This document shows positions 45,547 to 55,351 of a stretch of 64,000 nt of DNA, one piece after another; within the stretch, counting starts at the first letter, position 1; each line of letters opens with the position of its first letter. The notes under the pieces were generated by a model, which was given only the letters and a program-made list of their open reading frames with translations, did not search any database and had not been told where the DNA came from. The position numbers and the translations under genes are program-made. The DNA is from Terriglobia bacterium (GTDB taxonomy: Bacteria; Acidobacteriota; Terriglobia; JAIQFV01), in contig JAIQFY010000021.1 of assembly GCA_020072965.1 (NCBI GenBank), forward strand, positions 1-64,000, written 5' to 3'.

Positions 45547-46542
45547 TCACTTTTTCAGGATGCTAAATACATAATCAGCAAGTTCTCGACGCTCACCGGT
45601 AGAAAGGGTCCCACTCAACATGAGAATGGAGTCACCTTCAGGCAACTGGGCCGGACGTAATTGAACGACAATCACCCTGCCACGCCTGGATGCAATCGGC
45701 CTCAACTCATTTTGGCTCCAAAGACCTTTTCCTTCAACTGTCTGGAGCGCAACGCTGTAAGTCTCAAACCTGCTTTCCTCTTCCAGGGCAAGCCGAAATC
45801 GAACCCATTCAGCGCTTTTGGGGACGATAAGCCTTCTCGACTCACCGATGTCCCTGCTGAGGCCGGGGAACAGATCAAACGACACGATCGAAGCGCTCAT
45901 CGGGGTCGAGCGGTTCTGCTCTTTTTCCAGTTGAAGCCGACGACTCCGTTCACGTTCCAGTTCAACCTTCATTTGGTTGCTCTGCGTTTGCTGCTCGATG
46001 AATTTCTCCCGTTCTGATTGTGCCTGTCGTTTCAATGCTTCTTGATCGATTTGCAGATTGTTTAACCGAGAGTGAAGGCGAATGGTTTCATCAATAAGCA
46101 ATGACGTTCCGACCACGACGATCAACCCCCCCGCGATCACTGCAAATCGAACCAACGGCCCTTGGGCCCGGAAGAAGCCGAGAAGCGAATTCTGGCCCCA
46201 AGAAGATCGAGCGGCACTTGAAGATCCCTCCGGGTTCAACGCGCGGGTACCGGGACCAAGAGCTTTAATCAATCCTTTGGCAATTTCCACTTTTTCCCGT
46301 CTTTGAGGCACCGTGAGATAGGCTTTCTCAAAGAGAGCACGGTCCTCGGCAGAGAGCGCGCCAAGGACGTAGTCGTCGATGAGTTCGTCTTCCACCATCA
46401 ACAGGTCTTCAAAGCGACGATCATCGGCAAAGTATCCCTCCTCCAGTGCAGCCTTCTCTTCCTCAGGGATTTGTCCGAGCAGGTACTCTTTCATTCTTTG
46501 TTCGTCTGCTTTCCGCGGGATGCCGTGTTTTTCTCTCTCCAT
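45547..46542 (-). CDS. Anti-sigma-factor-like membrane protein
   Basis: About 331-aa protein. The cytoplasmic N-terminal region (about 15-95; MKEYLLGQIPEEEKAALEE, DRRFEDLLMVEDELIDDYV) matches the zinc-finger-less anti-sigma-type domain common in Acidobacteria. One transmembrane segment (FAVIAGGLIVVVGTSLLI, about 133-150) follows. Then come a coiled coil (about 155-215) and a beta-rich extracytoplasmic domain (VRFRLALEEESRFETYSVALQTV). It lies downstream of, and close to, an ECF sigma gene, so it probably holds that sigma factor at the membrane. I use the ATG at 46542; the longer frame starts with TTG. A related but soluble copy of the N-terminal domain is encoded at 56464-57030. Confidence 0.8.
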   Translation of the reverse strand: MEREKHGIPRKADEQRMKEYLLGQIPEEEKAALEEGYFADDRRFEDLLMVEDELIDDYVLGALSAEDRALFEKAYLTVPQRREKVEIAKGLIKALGPGTRALNPEGSSSAARSSWGQNSLLGFFRAQGPLVRFAVIAGGLIVVVGTSLLIDETIRLHSRLNNLQIDQEALKRQAQSEREKFIEQQTQSNQMKVELERERSRRLQLEKEQNRSTPMSASIVSFDLFPGLSRDIGESRRLIVPKSAEWVRFRLALEEESRFETYSVALQTVEGKGLWSQNELRPIASRRGRVIVVQLRPAQLPEGDSILMLSGTLSTGERRELADYVFSILKK

Positions 46543-46631
46543 ATAGTTGTGGCCCAAAAATAAAATACATTTCGCCGGATTTCTATTGCAAATCGCAAAA
46601 AAGCATTAGCATAGAAAGTCCGGCCCATTCA

Positions 46632-47255
46632 TTACGTGCTTGAATCCACTACCATTTTCGCCTTCCGGCGAAGACAATCTTCGATACACTCCTTCAATTT
46701 CCTCCGAATGCGGAGAGCTCGAATGCGCAGGGCGTTCGAGGAAATATTTTCGGTGCCTGTCATTTCTTTTCGCCTCTTTATCTTTTCAGCCTTTTCTACC
46801 TGATGATACCGCAGGATCAATTCGCGGCTCTTCAACGGCAACTTGGTCACACATTCGGACAAGCATTCCTCTAGATGCTCTAAAGCCAGCCTTCCTCCCC
46901 CATGATCATCCAAGGTGTTTGTGTCCGGCAGGGCACTCTCCTCGCACACCACTGTGACTTGACTTTCTTTCCAGTACTCCATGAGAACATTGGAAGCGAC
47001 GCCCCGAATGTATCTCTGAATTTCCTCAATGACGACCCCATCCATAATTCTCCTGGCTAGGCGATCCAGTGTCTTGTCGGTGCATTCTCCCGGATGCATA
47101 CATCCGTTCCACTCAAAGTACTTCATTATTTTTTTGCGAGTACTCTCATAGACTTTTGCCGCGCGGTCCGGATCCGGATCGAGCCTCCGGAGAAGGCCAT
47201 CAAAGGCCTTTTGGTCGAGAATCCAAGTCTTTCTCTGCACCAATTTCTCAGTCAA
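46632..47255 (-). CDS. ECF-type RNA polymerase sigma factor
   Basis: 207-aa sigma-70 family protein. The sigma-2-like region is RAAKVYESTRKKIMKYFEWNGC with RLARRIMD and IQRYIRGVASNVLMEYWKE. The sigma-4-like helix-turn-helix region is LPLKSRELILRYHQVEKAEKIKRRKEMT and ALRIRALRIRRKL. It is probably controlled by the anti-sigma-like protein encoded next (about 90 bp downstream). The start appears to be TTG with gagg upstream. Likely targets are its own neighbours (CHAT and Rhs genes), but no promoter motif was identified. Confidence 0.85.
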   Translation of the reverse strand: MTEKLVQRKTWILDQKAFDGLLRRLDPDPDRAAKVYESTRKKIMKYFEWNGCMHPGECTDKTLDRLARRIMDGVVIEEIQRYIRGVASNVLMEYWKESQVTVVCEESALPDTNTLDDHGGGRLALEHLEECLSECVTKLPLKSRELILRYHQVEKAEKIKRRKEMTGTENISSNALRIRALRIRRKLKECIEDCLRRKAKMVVDSST

Positions 47256-47343
47256 AAGATTGTCCTCGTTGAGATCACAGTTGGGGGAGCCATTTGAAAG
47301 CCTTGATGCCCTTTCGTCAGTCTAGTGCCTTCCGGAGCCGCAT

Positions 47344-50300
47344 TTACTTCCATTCACCCTGAAGAGTGAACGCCGCCCAGTAATAGGGGGATGCCCATTG
47401 CTTTTCTTTCCACAAGGACATCTGCGCTTTCCGTAAGGCTGCGGCGGGCGTCAGGTGCTGCTCTCCGAGCATGGCGTCGTAGAAGCGCGCCATCAGCTCC
47501 CCGGTGGCGCGGTCGTCGACCTTCCACAGGCTTGCCATGACGCGAGCCGCTCCCGCATACATAAATCCACGGGTCAGGCCAATCAACCCTTCTCCTTTGA
47601 TCTCCTTCCCCAGCCCGGTTTGACAGGCGCTGAGGACCACAAGATCAGCCGGAAGATCCAAATTGTAAATTTCATTCAACCGCAGAAAGCCATCTTGCGG
47701 TTGCCCCTGCCGGTTGACCAGGGACAACACGAGGCCGGAGAGTTCGGGATGCACACTGTTCAACAATCCATGCGTGGCGAAATGGACAATTCGATACCGG
47801 GACAATTCCGGGCCTTTTGCGGCGGCCAAATTGGCTTCGAAATCGAGGTCGGCCTTGCGCTGGTCCTTTGGAACACGATCCAGAATGGCCTCCGCTTCAC
47901 GGCGGGCAAAAGGCAAACGAGGAATGTGCGCCCCACCTTGTGTCACGCCCGATTCAACGGCCGAGCGTTCAACTTCGTTTTCTATTGCAGAGTTTGAGGC
48001 GTTCGACTTGCCCAATGTAGATCCCGCTTGCGACCTTCGGGCACCTTTGACCCGGGGATCATCCTTCTCAAACACCGGGTCAGCGAGGACTGCCACCAAT
48101 TTTCCTGCTGGTTTACGCGAAGTCATCTCACGACGCAAAACCTCAAGAGTCGACGCCGAAGGAAGATTGACAATCTCATGGTTTGATACAAGAGGTGTCC
48201 AACCGCCATGGCGTCCATCGGATGGATCGTCGAATTGCGAGTGCAGAGTCGCAGGGTCAGGGAGTGCCGCAAAAGGAATGTACTGTAGGGCTCCATCTGC
48301 AACAATCAAAAGTCGTTTGTTGCCGAGAAGATGGGAGGCCGGACCGAGAACCATCCTCCCCAAAACGGCCGCAGCTACAGGATATTCATCTTCTGCCTGC
48401 TTCAACCGTCTTCCCCGGTGTTCGATCGATTCATCCTTGTCCCGGGAGTTGCGTGCGACCAATAGATCATAAACGCGTCGAGACGCTGCCTCGATCTCGG
48501 CTCGTTTGGGAAGCCCAAAACTCGCAAGGGATGTCGGTGACACTACCCAAAGGTAGCTATGCTCTTCTCCCAGTGCATACTCAAGAAGTACTGTGTCAGT
48601 ATCAATTAGACCCTGCTGAATCTCCGTCAAGCGAAGCGGCTGGGACTGTGTCAATGCGGCATAATTTGGATTGGAGGACCGGATGCGATGCTGGACGATC
48701 TGATATTCCTTTGATAGCCCCTCAATCTCCTTTTCAAGTCCCTTGGTTTCCTCATGACTCACCTTGCTGAGAGTCAATTGCCTGTAATATTCCGTCTTGG
48801 CGTTCAATCGCCGTCGCAGGCTGCGCTCTTGTTCAACCCATAACGGATCCATGCCACGCCTGATCTTGGCCCGGGCCTGGGCCAGGGTATCGAGAAGACT
48901 TCGGGCGCGGGCTCGCTCGTTTATCTGTAACGCCTTGGAGCTGTATCCGCCTAAAGGCTTCCTCTCGTCAAGCTTCATCAACAGATCAACATAGAATTCG
49001 TAATAGTCATGAACTGAAGCCAGATAAGTGGCTCGAACCTCCTGAATTCCAAGATTGCCGCGAATGGATTCAGCAATCTCAATGACCCGTTTCATTTTCT
49101 CGCACGCCGCGATTATCTCGCCCCGGTCTCGGTCGATTCGAGCCAGGTCATAGAGGCTCACGGCTTCACCGTCCACGTCACTGACGGCCTTGCGGATTGG
49201 AAGGGCTTGATTCAAGTATTCAAGAGCTCGCTTCTGATCGTCCCTGGCGTAATAGAGCTCGCCGATGTAGGTGAGCGTAGACGCCTCACCCGGGCGGTCA
49301 CCCACCTGCCGCCAGAGCGATAACGCCTCGTCATAGTATTCGAGCTCCTTTCGGTCATCCTTCAACCTCTGATAAACAAGGCCCAGAGAAGTGAGAGTGG
49401 ATGCTTCACCGCGACGCTCGCCCATCTCCCTCCGAAGTTGAAGTGCTTTTTGCAGGTTTTCTGCGGCCGCCAGAAGTTCATTGGATGAAATCAGGAGCGT
49501 GCCGAGGCTGTGGAGAGCCAGGGCTTCACCATAGCGGTACCCAACCTGGTGATTCAATGAAAAGGACTGGTTGTAATAGTCCAAAGCCCTGTGGTTCTCT
49601 CCTAAGGACGCGTAAACTTCGCCAATCTGATGCAGGGCACGTGCCTCCCCCATGAGGTCCTTGGCGGCCCGCCAATACGGCAGGGCGAGTTCAAAGTAAT
49701 CAAGTGCTTTCTGTTTTTCGCCGACAGATGCATAGATCCTCCCAATCGCAGTGTTTGCAATGGCACGCCCCCGAACAAGATCACCTGGATAATCTGAGGA
49801 CTCATAGGTCCGCAGGGACTGGAAGGCGAAGTCCAACGCTTTCTCTTTCTCGCCTATGGCGCTGTACACCGAGGCGATATCGTTTAGGGCCCACCCTTGG
49901 CCACCCATGCTGTTTTTAAGTTGCCGATAAAGATCCAAGCCCTGATCGAGATAGATGAGAGACTGACGATATTCACTCAGAAACCAATACTCCTCACCAA
50001 TCGAAGTAAGCATGACCGCTTCCATGTACTGGCCTCCGACCGATCGGAAAATGGGAAGCGCTTGGGAAAAGTAATCGAGTGCTCTCTGGTATTCTCCCTG
50101 GGAATGATAAACATTCCCAAAGTGATGAAGGACCATGGCTTCTTTGAACCGATCACCAATGGCGCGCCAGCGTGCCAGCGACTCCTCAAACTTTTGAATA
50201 ATCTTCGGAAAAAGCTCCGCGTCATTTCGGCGATCCAATACAAAAGCTTCATCCAGGAGTTTCTCCGCTTCACTGCTATCGGCGTCCCGTGTTGTAGCCC

Positions 50301-50799
50301 CGCGGAGCTCATCCATTTCTATCCAGTAATCTCCAGCGGACTTATTTCTTCGTGCGCACACTTCCAGTCGATAAGTCCTGGGCTCCCTTGCAATGACGGC
50401 AATTGGGTATTCAGGCTCGTAAGAATCGAAGCTCCCCGCGGCATAGAGCACTCCATTTGTAAGTTCAGAAAGGCGAACGCCAATGTTCATGGCGCGACTA
50501 TGAACGCGCACATGCGCAAACTCACCCGCTGACAGCGTGAATTGAAAGGAATCACACTCGTCGTTTGAAAGCCTGCTTTCGATTCTTTTTCCAACCTGCA
50601 ATGCACGTGCGGCCATTTGCGTTGCGGGATCGGTTGAAGACGCGGATTCATGCTGAGTAGTTGAACGAACACCCATTGCGGGAGCCTGCAGGCTGAAGCC
50701 AAGCGAGACGGTCAGACAAACCAATACAACTGTGGCAATCGCTATTCTTCTGCCAAGTGGTATTTTGAGAGTCTGGAATGGAGTCCCCAAGGGTGGCAT
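47344..50799 (-). CDS. CHAT-domain (caspase-like) TPR protein
   Basis: About 1151-aa protein. An N-terminal hydrophobic segment (IAIATVVLVCLTVSLGFSL) is a signal peptide or anchor. A beta-rich region (about 50-160) resembles the PPC-like domains of such proteins. Roughly ten TPR units follow (about 226-545; HFGNVYHSQGEYQRALDYFSQAL type), then a helical stretch and the C-terminal CHAT protease domain (about 870-1150). The catalytic dyad is HFATHG (His1010) and LSACQTGLG (Cys1059), numbered from the ATG at 50799. A GTG at 50814 is an alternative start. TPRs likely bind a partner that controls or is cleaved by the protease. First gene of the CHAT, sigma, anti-sigma, Rhs series. Confidence 0.92.
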   Translation of the reverse strand: MPPLGTPFQTLKIPLGRRIAIATVVLVCLTVSLGFSLQAPAMGVRSTTQHESASSTDPATQMAARALQVGKRIESRLSNDECDSFQFTLSAGEFAHVRVHSRAMNIGVRLSELTNGVLYAAGSFDSYEPEYPIAVIAREPRTYRLEVCARRNKSAGDYWIEMDELRGATTRDADSSEAEKLLDEAFVLDRRNDAELFPKIIQKFEESLARWRAIGDRFKEAMVLHHFGNVYHSQGEYQRALDYFSQALPIFRSVGGQYMEAVMLTSIGEEYWFLSEYRQSLIYLDQGLDLYRQLKNSMGGQGWALNDIASVYSAIGEKEKALDFAFQSLRTYESSDYPGDLVRGRAIANTAIGRIYASVGEKQKALDYFELALPYWRAAKDLMGEARALHQIGEVYASLGENHRALDYYNQSFSLNHQVGYRYGEALALHSLGTLLISSNELLAAAENLQKALQLRREMGERRGEASTLTSLGLVYQRLKDDRKELEYYDEALSLWRQVGDRPGEASTLTYIGELYYARDDQKRALEYLNQALPIRKAVSDVDGEAVSLYDLARIDRDRGEIIAACEKMKRVIEIAESIRGNLGIQEVRATYLASVHDYYEFYVDLLMKLDERKPLGGYSSKALQINERARARSLLDTLAQARAKIRRGMDPLWVEQERSLRRRLNAKTEYYRQLTLSKVSHEETKGLEKEIEGLSKEYQIVQHRIRSSNPNYAALTQSQPLRLTEIQQGLIDTDTVLLEYALGEEHSYLWVVSPTSLASFGLPKRAEIEAASRRVYDLLVARNSRDKDESIEHRGRRLKQAEDEYPVAAAVLGRMVLGPASHLLGNKRLLIVADGALQYIPFAALPDPATLHSQFDDPSDGRHGGWTPLVSNHEIVNLPSASTLEVLRREMTSRKPAGKLVAVLADPVFEKDDPRVKGARRSQAGSTLGKSNASNSAIENEVERSAVESGVTQGGAHIPRLPFARREAEAILDRVPKDQRKADLDFEANLAAAKGPELSRYRIVHFATHGLLNSVHPELSGLVLSLVNRQGQPQDGFLRLNEIYNLDLPADLVVLSACQTGLGKEIKGEGLIGLTRGFMYAGAARVMASLWKVDDRATGELMARFYDAMLGEQHLTPAAALRKAQMSLWKEKQWASPYYWAAFTLQGEWK

Positions 50800-51066
50800 C
50801 GTTATATCCCACACATAGGAGAAAGCCGATCTAAGTGAAGATGACTCTGGTAAAAGACGAGTCTGTGAATTGAATTTTACTTCCGGGATGGGCCGAGAAA
50901 TCCAGTCAAAGTAATTATCGTTCCCTTGCTTGGCATAGATTATTCGTCGGTCTATGGAAAGTCAAGCAAGTAAGGACGAAAGGGGCCTTTCCAATAGTAA
51001 TAGTGCGTCCTTTACCATGCCATTGAATCGTATTCAATTCCTGTGGAAGAGTGATAATCGTATTTT

Positions 51067-51672
51067 CTAATCTTTGGGGGCGGCCTCCATCGCTCGCGCA
51101 ATATGCCGCTCGTAGTCCTGGGGGGTATCGATGTCGACAAGAATGCCGGGGTCATCGACTTCGACTTCGAGGGTTTCTTCGAGGTTCTCCAAGCGGATGG
51201 CCTTGGCGTTGCGATCAGGAGGAGCCTCCAGGATCTCGGCGAACACCTCGCGCGAGTAGAGCACGGGATGGCCGCGTTTTCCTGAATGGGTGGGAATGAT
51301 GATGCGTTTCTTGCTTTGATAAAAGGTTTCGATGAGCTTCAAAACGACGGAAGTCGAGATCAGCGGATGATCAACCAGGGCAATGATGACGCCATCACAG
51401 TTCTCATACTGGACCTTGTCAATCGCGGTCCTGAGCGAAGAAATCTGGCCTTCCTTGAAGTTCGGATTGTGAATGACGGTGATGTTGCGGGCAAGGACGG
51501 GTTGAATGACGTCTGCATTCTCGCCGAGCACGGCGTAAATGAGATCGAGCTGCGAAGCCTCCAGCTGGTTGGCAATATGGTTAATGAAGGGGTGCTCGCC
51601 AATCTTCAGGAGGGCCTTCGGCGTCCCCATGCGCTTGGACTCCCCGGCGGCGAGGATGATGCCAATGATCAT
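51067..51672 (-). CDS. mocA: MocA-like molybdenum cofactor cytidylyltransferase
   Basis: 201-aa nucleotidyltransferase. The N-terminal signature is GIILAAGESKRMGTPKALL, and the later LVDHPLIS and GKRGHPVLYSREVF are typical of MocA/MobA-like enzymes. It probably transfers CMP to molybdopterin for insertion into the xanthine-dehydrogenase-family enzyme encoded upstream. It is the last gene of that operon, 51 bp after the FAD-subunit gene. No strong ribosome-binding site, but the start matches the family N-terminus exactly. Confidence 0.88.
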   Translation of the reverse strand: MIIGIILAAGESKRMGTPKALLKIGEHPFINHIANQLEASQLDLIYAVLGENADVIQPVLARNITVIHNPNFKEGQISSLRTAIDKVQYENCDGVIIALVDHPLISTSVVLKLIETFYQSKKRIIIPTHSGKRGHPVLYSREVFAEILEAPPDRNAKAIRLENLEETLEVEVDDPGILVDIDTPQDYERHIARAMEAAPKD

Positions 51673-51723
51673 GGAGAGATTTTAGCACGTCGTTGCAAGA
51701 TTTGAGGCAAGTTCAAAGGGAAA

Positions 51724-52737
51724 TCACCGCGGAGACGCTGAGGACGCCGAACACATAAGCAACGCGCGCTTGATCAGGTTGGCGGCCATTTCCACTTTGT
51801 AATCGTTTTTGCCCAATGGAACAGCCTGGGCCAGCGAAGCCTTTCCCGCTTCAGCGGCAAGCGCTTCGTCGATCTGTTTTCCCATACAAGTCTTCTCAGC
51901 TTGTGGACAGCGCCAAGGAATCGGCGCTACTCCTCCCAGCACGACACGGACCGACCTGCACATCCCCGCATTTGTTTCCATGCTCACCGCGGCACTCGCC
52001 AACGCAAAATCCCATGCACCCCGCTCCTTCACCTTCAAGTAAACGCTGCGATGGGCCGAGGAGGAGGAACCCGCATCATGGAATGGAGGAACATGAACCT
52101 CCGTCACCACCTCCCCCGCTTGAAGGCGGTTTTCCCGAAGCGGATTCTCGGTCGGCAGGATGAAGAACTTTTCCAGGGGCATGGACCGCTTTCCCCGGGG
52201 TCCCGCCACGGTGACCTCGGCGCCCAGGGATATCAAGGCCGGTGCACAGTCCGAGGGATGGACAATAAAAACCGGGCCGCCTCCCAGGATGGCGTTGTAT
52301 TTGTTTTCGCCGGAGACTGAGAAACATTCCTTGCCGCCCTTCTTCAAACAATGGAATGCCGGATTGCGGTAATACCAGCAACGCGGACGCTGACACAGAT
52401 TTCCTCCGAGAGTTCCGACATTGCGAATCTGCGGTGTTGCGACGGAGTGGGCGGCCTGCGACAACACAGTAAAATGTTTTCGTATATCCGGATGTGCTTC
52501 GATCTTCGCCAGCGTGGCCATGGCCCCGATGCGCAGGCCATCGCTCTCGCTGAATTTGATGTAATCGAGATTCGGAAGCGTCTTCAGATTTACCAGCGTT
52601 CCGGGTTGAATGATCCCGTTCTTCATTTCTCCCAGCAGATCGATCCCACCGGCGATCACCCAGGCATCCGGTTTTGAAGAAAGCGTCGTCGTGGCTTGGG
52701 CCAACGAAGCCGGATTGAAGTGTTGAAAGTTTCTCAT
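51724..52737 (-). CDS. Molybdenum hydroxylase FAD-binding subunit (CoxM/XdhB type)
   Basis: About 337-aa FAD-binding protein. The motif AGGIDLLGEMKNG is near the N-terminus and GTLGGNLCQRPRCWYYR in the middle; a CO_deh_flav_C-like region is at the C-terminus (GGVAPIPWRC). It passes electrons from the Fe-S subunit to an acceptor. The start at 52737 has agggagg upstream, and the longer frame to 52770 has none. It lies between the molybdopterin subunit and mocA. Confidence 0.92.
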   Translation of the reverse strand: MRNFQHFNPASLAQATTTLSSKPDAWVIAGGIDLLGEMKNGIIQPGTLVNLKTLPNLDYIKFSESDGLRIGAMATLAKIEAHPDIRKHFTVLSQAAHSVATPQIRNVGTLGGNLCQRPRCWYYRNPAFHCLKKGGKECFSVSGENKYNAILGGGPVFIVHPSDCAPALISLGAEVTVAGPRGKRSMPLEKFFILPTENPLRENRLQAGEVVTEVHVPPFHDAGSSSSAHRSVYLKVKERGAWDFALASAAVSMETNAGMCRSVRVVLGGVAPIPWRCPQAEKTCMGKQIDEALAAEAGKASLAQAVPLGKNDYKVEMAANLIKRALLMCSASSASPR

Positions 52738-53032
52738 TGAATCCTCCCTGATACTGCGGATCGGGCTCAAATGTCTCTACGAATGGTAAAGAATCGTGGG
52801 AGATAGGATTCCTTGAGCAATCCCATCTGTCGCCCCTCCGGGGCTCGGTCGATTCTTCACCTTCCTGACCCCGGGCTCCGCTGCGCTTCACCCGGGGCTA
52901 CATTCTGGCGCCCCTCCGGGGCTTCTGTAGATCGGGCTCTCATCGCGAAACAAAAGGGACAGACACCGGCCTTGGTGTCGATCCTGCGAACTCTTTTAAG
53001 AGAAGGTGTCTGTCCCTAACTTTCCACATCGT
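52738..53032. repeat. Spacer with cccctccggggct and agggacagacacc repeats
   Basis: Gene-free gap between the Moco and FAD subunits. Palindromic cccctccggggct occurs twice (about 52839 and 52911). A perfect 13-bp inverted pair agggacagacacc (52955-52967) and ggtgtctgtccct (53005-53017) follows. Similar cgccccgccggggct is found at about 55436. Such elements inside an operon suggest dispersed repeats rather than promoters. Confidence 0.6.
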
Positions 53033-55351
53033 CTACACCTTATGACTTGGCACCGAGGACTTGAGCGCCGCCAGTACTTTGTCCGGCGTGATCGGCAGTT
53101 CTCTGATGCGAATGCCAATGGCATCGGCGACCGCGTTGGCGATTGCCGCGGCAGCCGGAATCCGGGGCGGCTCGCCAATCCCCTTTCCACCCAGGGTATT
53201 GCAGTGCTCATCGACCTGGGTCAGCAGGATGGGCTCAATCGTCGGGACATCCAGAGCCGTCATCGGTTTGTAGTTCTCCATATTCATGTTCAAAGGAATG
53301 CCGCTGGCCGGATCGATGACCCGTTGTTCGGAGAGCGCGTAGCCCATCGACTGGATCACACCCCCTTCGATTTGGCTGGTCATGGTCAAGGGATTAAACG
53401 GACGTCCGCTGTGATGCGCTGCCACGTGGCGCAGGACGGTCACTCTTCCTGTTTCCATGTCGACTTCGACTTCCGCAAAGTGCGCGCCGAAGGTATTGAG
53501 CGAATAGCCGTCGGGATTAGGCCCTCGAAAACCCTTTCCGATGATCATATTGTTCCCCGCTTTTCGTGCCGCTTCTTTAAAAGGAAGAGACTTCTGCGGA
53601 TCACTTTTCACAAAAATCTTTCCACGGCGAGAGGAGAGTTCCTCCGGTTTTACCTTGAGTTCCAGTGCGGCATATTCAAACAACTGGAGGCGTGCATCGG
53701 CGGCTGCAGTTCGAACCGCTGGACCCACGGAGGCTGCTGTCGTCGAACCGCCGCTCGACCCGGAAAAAGGACAGGTCTCGGTGTCACCCAAGTCGACGGC
53801 CACATCGGCAAGGGCGATCCCCAATTCTTCGGCAGCAATTTGTGAAATGATGGTTTTCGTCCCTGTTCCCAAGTCCTGCGTTCCCGAAAGAACGTTCACC
53901 GAACCATCCCGATTGATTTTGACAAGTGCGTAGGCCGGTGGTCCTCCGCCACCCCCCCAAATCTGGCTTGCCATCCCCACCCCACGCTTTCTCGAGTGGA
54001 AATCGCCGGAATTTCTACTCTTGTCTCTATTCCACCAATCGATCTTCTTCGCGCCCGCTTCGTAAAGTTGGTCGAGGAGTTTCGCCGAATACGGTTTCGG
54101 ATTCGTTTGGGCTTGATTGACCGTGGCGTAGTTTTTCTTTCGAAACTCCAGCGGATCCATGCCGATCTTCCTTGAAACGACATCCATCATCGACTCCAGG
54201 CCAAAGGTCCCTTGGACGTGGCCCGGCGCACGCGCCGGCCGGCTTCGCCCCGTGTTGACGTACACCGCATACTCCTCAGTGCGCACGTTGGCGCACAAGT
54301 ACATCTCCCGGTAAGGCGCACCGCACCCAGCGCCTCCCAGGTAAGCGCCGTTGGCGTTGACGGACTTCAACTCAATCGCCGTGAGCGTTCCGTCCTTCTT
54401 GACGCCGACCTTGACGTGCTGGAGGGTCGCGGGACGATTGCCGGTATTCATCTGGTCTTCTTCGCGCGTCAGCATCAGCCGCACGGGGCGATTGGTCCTC
54501 CGTGCCAGCAACGCTGCAATCACGGTGTACTTTCCCAGTTCGAGTTTGCTCCCGAATCCGCCGCCCATGTATTGCTTGATGACCCGCACGTGGTTGGAGG
54601 GAATGTTCAAGGCGGCGGCCAGGGCATCGCGGACGTTGAACACGGCCTGGGTGGAGTCCCATACCGTCAGCTTGTCTCCCTCCCAGAAAGCCACACTCCC
54701 GTGAGTCTCCAGGCAGGTGTGCAGCTCGGTCTGGGTTCGGAAGGTCTCTTCAATAACCAGGTCGGCCTCGGCAAACCCTTTCGACACGCTCCCCCGTTCA
54801 TAAATGGATGGCTTCCCTCCCACCACGTTCCCGTTGGGCCAAAGCTTGGGCGCGGTGTCCTTCATTGCCTCTTCCATGTCGGTGACAAAGGGAAGGGTCT
54901 CGTAGTCCACTTTGATCAACTCGAGTGCATCTGCGGCGGTTTCTTCGTCGACAGCAGCGACGGCGGCGACCTCATCCCCCACCAGACGCGCCGTTTTGTC
55001 GAACAAGGAACTTGACCCATGCCATCGAATCGGATCCGTGTTAAACGCAGAAATGACGGCCTTGACGCCCGGCAACTTCTCGGCCTCTGATGAATTGACA
55101 CTCTTCACAACGGCGTGAGGATGGGCGCTGCGCAGGATGCGCCCGTACAGCATGTGGGGAAGCAGAATATCCGAAGTGTATTTGGCGGCGCCCGTCACTC
55201 TCTTATCCCCATCGACCCGGGGGATAGGATGACCCACGATATCCAATTCGGCATCGTTGCCCCAGAGGGGTGTCTCAATATCGGGAATGTCGACGAGGAT
55301 TTCGCTGACGCGCCCCTCGAACTCGACCGTGGTCTTGACTTTCTTTGGCAT
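53033..55351 (-). CDS. Xanthine/aldehyde dehydrogenase-family molybdopterin subunit
   Basis: 772-aa large subunit of a molybdenum hydroxylase. The N-terminal substrate-channel domain begins IPRVDGDKRVTGAAKYTSDI. The molybdopterin-binding domains carry MGGGFGSKLELGKY, RSRPARAPGHVQGTFGLE and SGSSGGSTTAASVGPAV. The catalytic Glu motif GGKGIGEPPRIPAAAA is near the C-terminus. The CO-dehydrogenase AYRCSFR loop is absent, so an aldehyde or N-heterocycle substrate is more likely than CO. The ribosome-binding site ggaga precedes the ATG. Operon order is Fe-S, Moco, FAD, mocA. Confidence 0.93.
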   Translation of the reverse strand: MPKKVKTTVEFEGRVSEILVDIPDIETPLWGNDAELDIVGHPIPRVDGDKRVTGAAKYTSDILLPHMLYGRILRSAHPHAVVKSVNSSEAEKLPGVKAVISAFNTDPIRWHGSSSLFDKTARLVGDEVAAVAAVDEETAADALELIKVDYETLPFVTDMEEAMKDTAPKLWPNGNVVGGKPSIYERGSVSKGFAEADLVIEETFRTQTELHTCLETHGSVAFWEGDKLTVWDSTQAVFNVRDALAAALNIPSNHVRVIKQYMGGGFGSKLELGKYTVIAALLARRTNRPVRLMLTREEDQMNTGNRPATLQHVKVGVKKDGTLTAIELKSVNANGAYLGGAGCGAPYREMYLCANVRTEEYAVYVNTGRSRPARAPGHVQGTFGLESMMDVVSRKIGMDPLEFRKKNYATVNQAQTNPKPYSAKLLDQLYEAGAKKIDWWNRDKSRNSGDFHSRKRGVGMASQIWGGGGGPPAYALVKINRDGSVNVLSGTQDLGTGTKTIISQIAAEELGIALADVAVDLGDTETCPFSGSSGGSTTAASVGPAVRTAAADARLQLFEYAALELKVKPEELSSRRGKIFVKSDPQKSLPFKEAARKAGNNMIIGKGFRGPNPDGYSLNTFGAHFAEVEVDMETGRVTVLRHVAAHHSGRPFNPLTMTSQIEGGVIQSMGYALSEQRVIDPASGIPLNMNMENYKPMTALDVPTIEPILLTQVDEHCNTLGGKGIGEPPRIPAAAAIANAVADAIGIRIRELPITPDKVLAALKSSVPSHKV

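Noticed and set aside
47344-50799. CHAT protein as part of a type III-E CRISPR (Craspase) system
   Set aside because: No CRISPR array or gRAMP-like effector in the window; the neighbours are sigma and anti-sigma genes.
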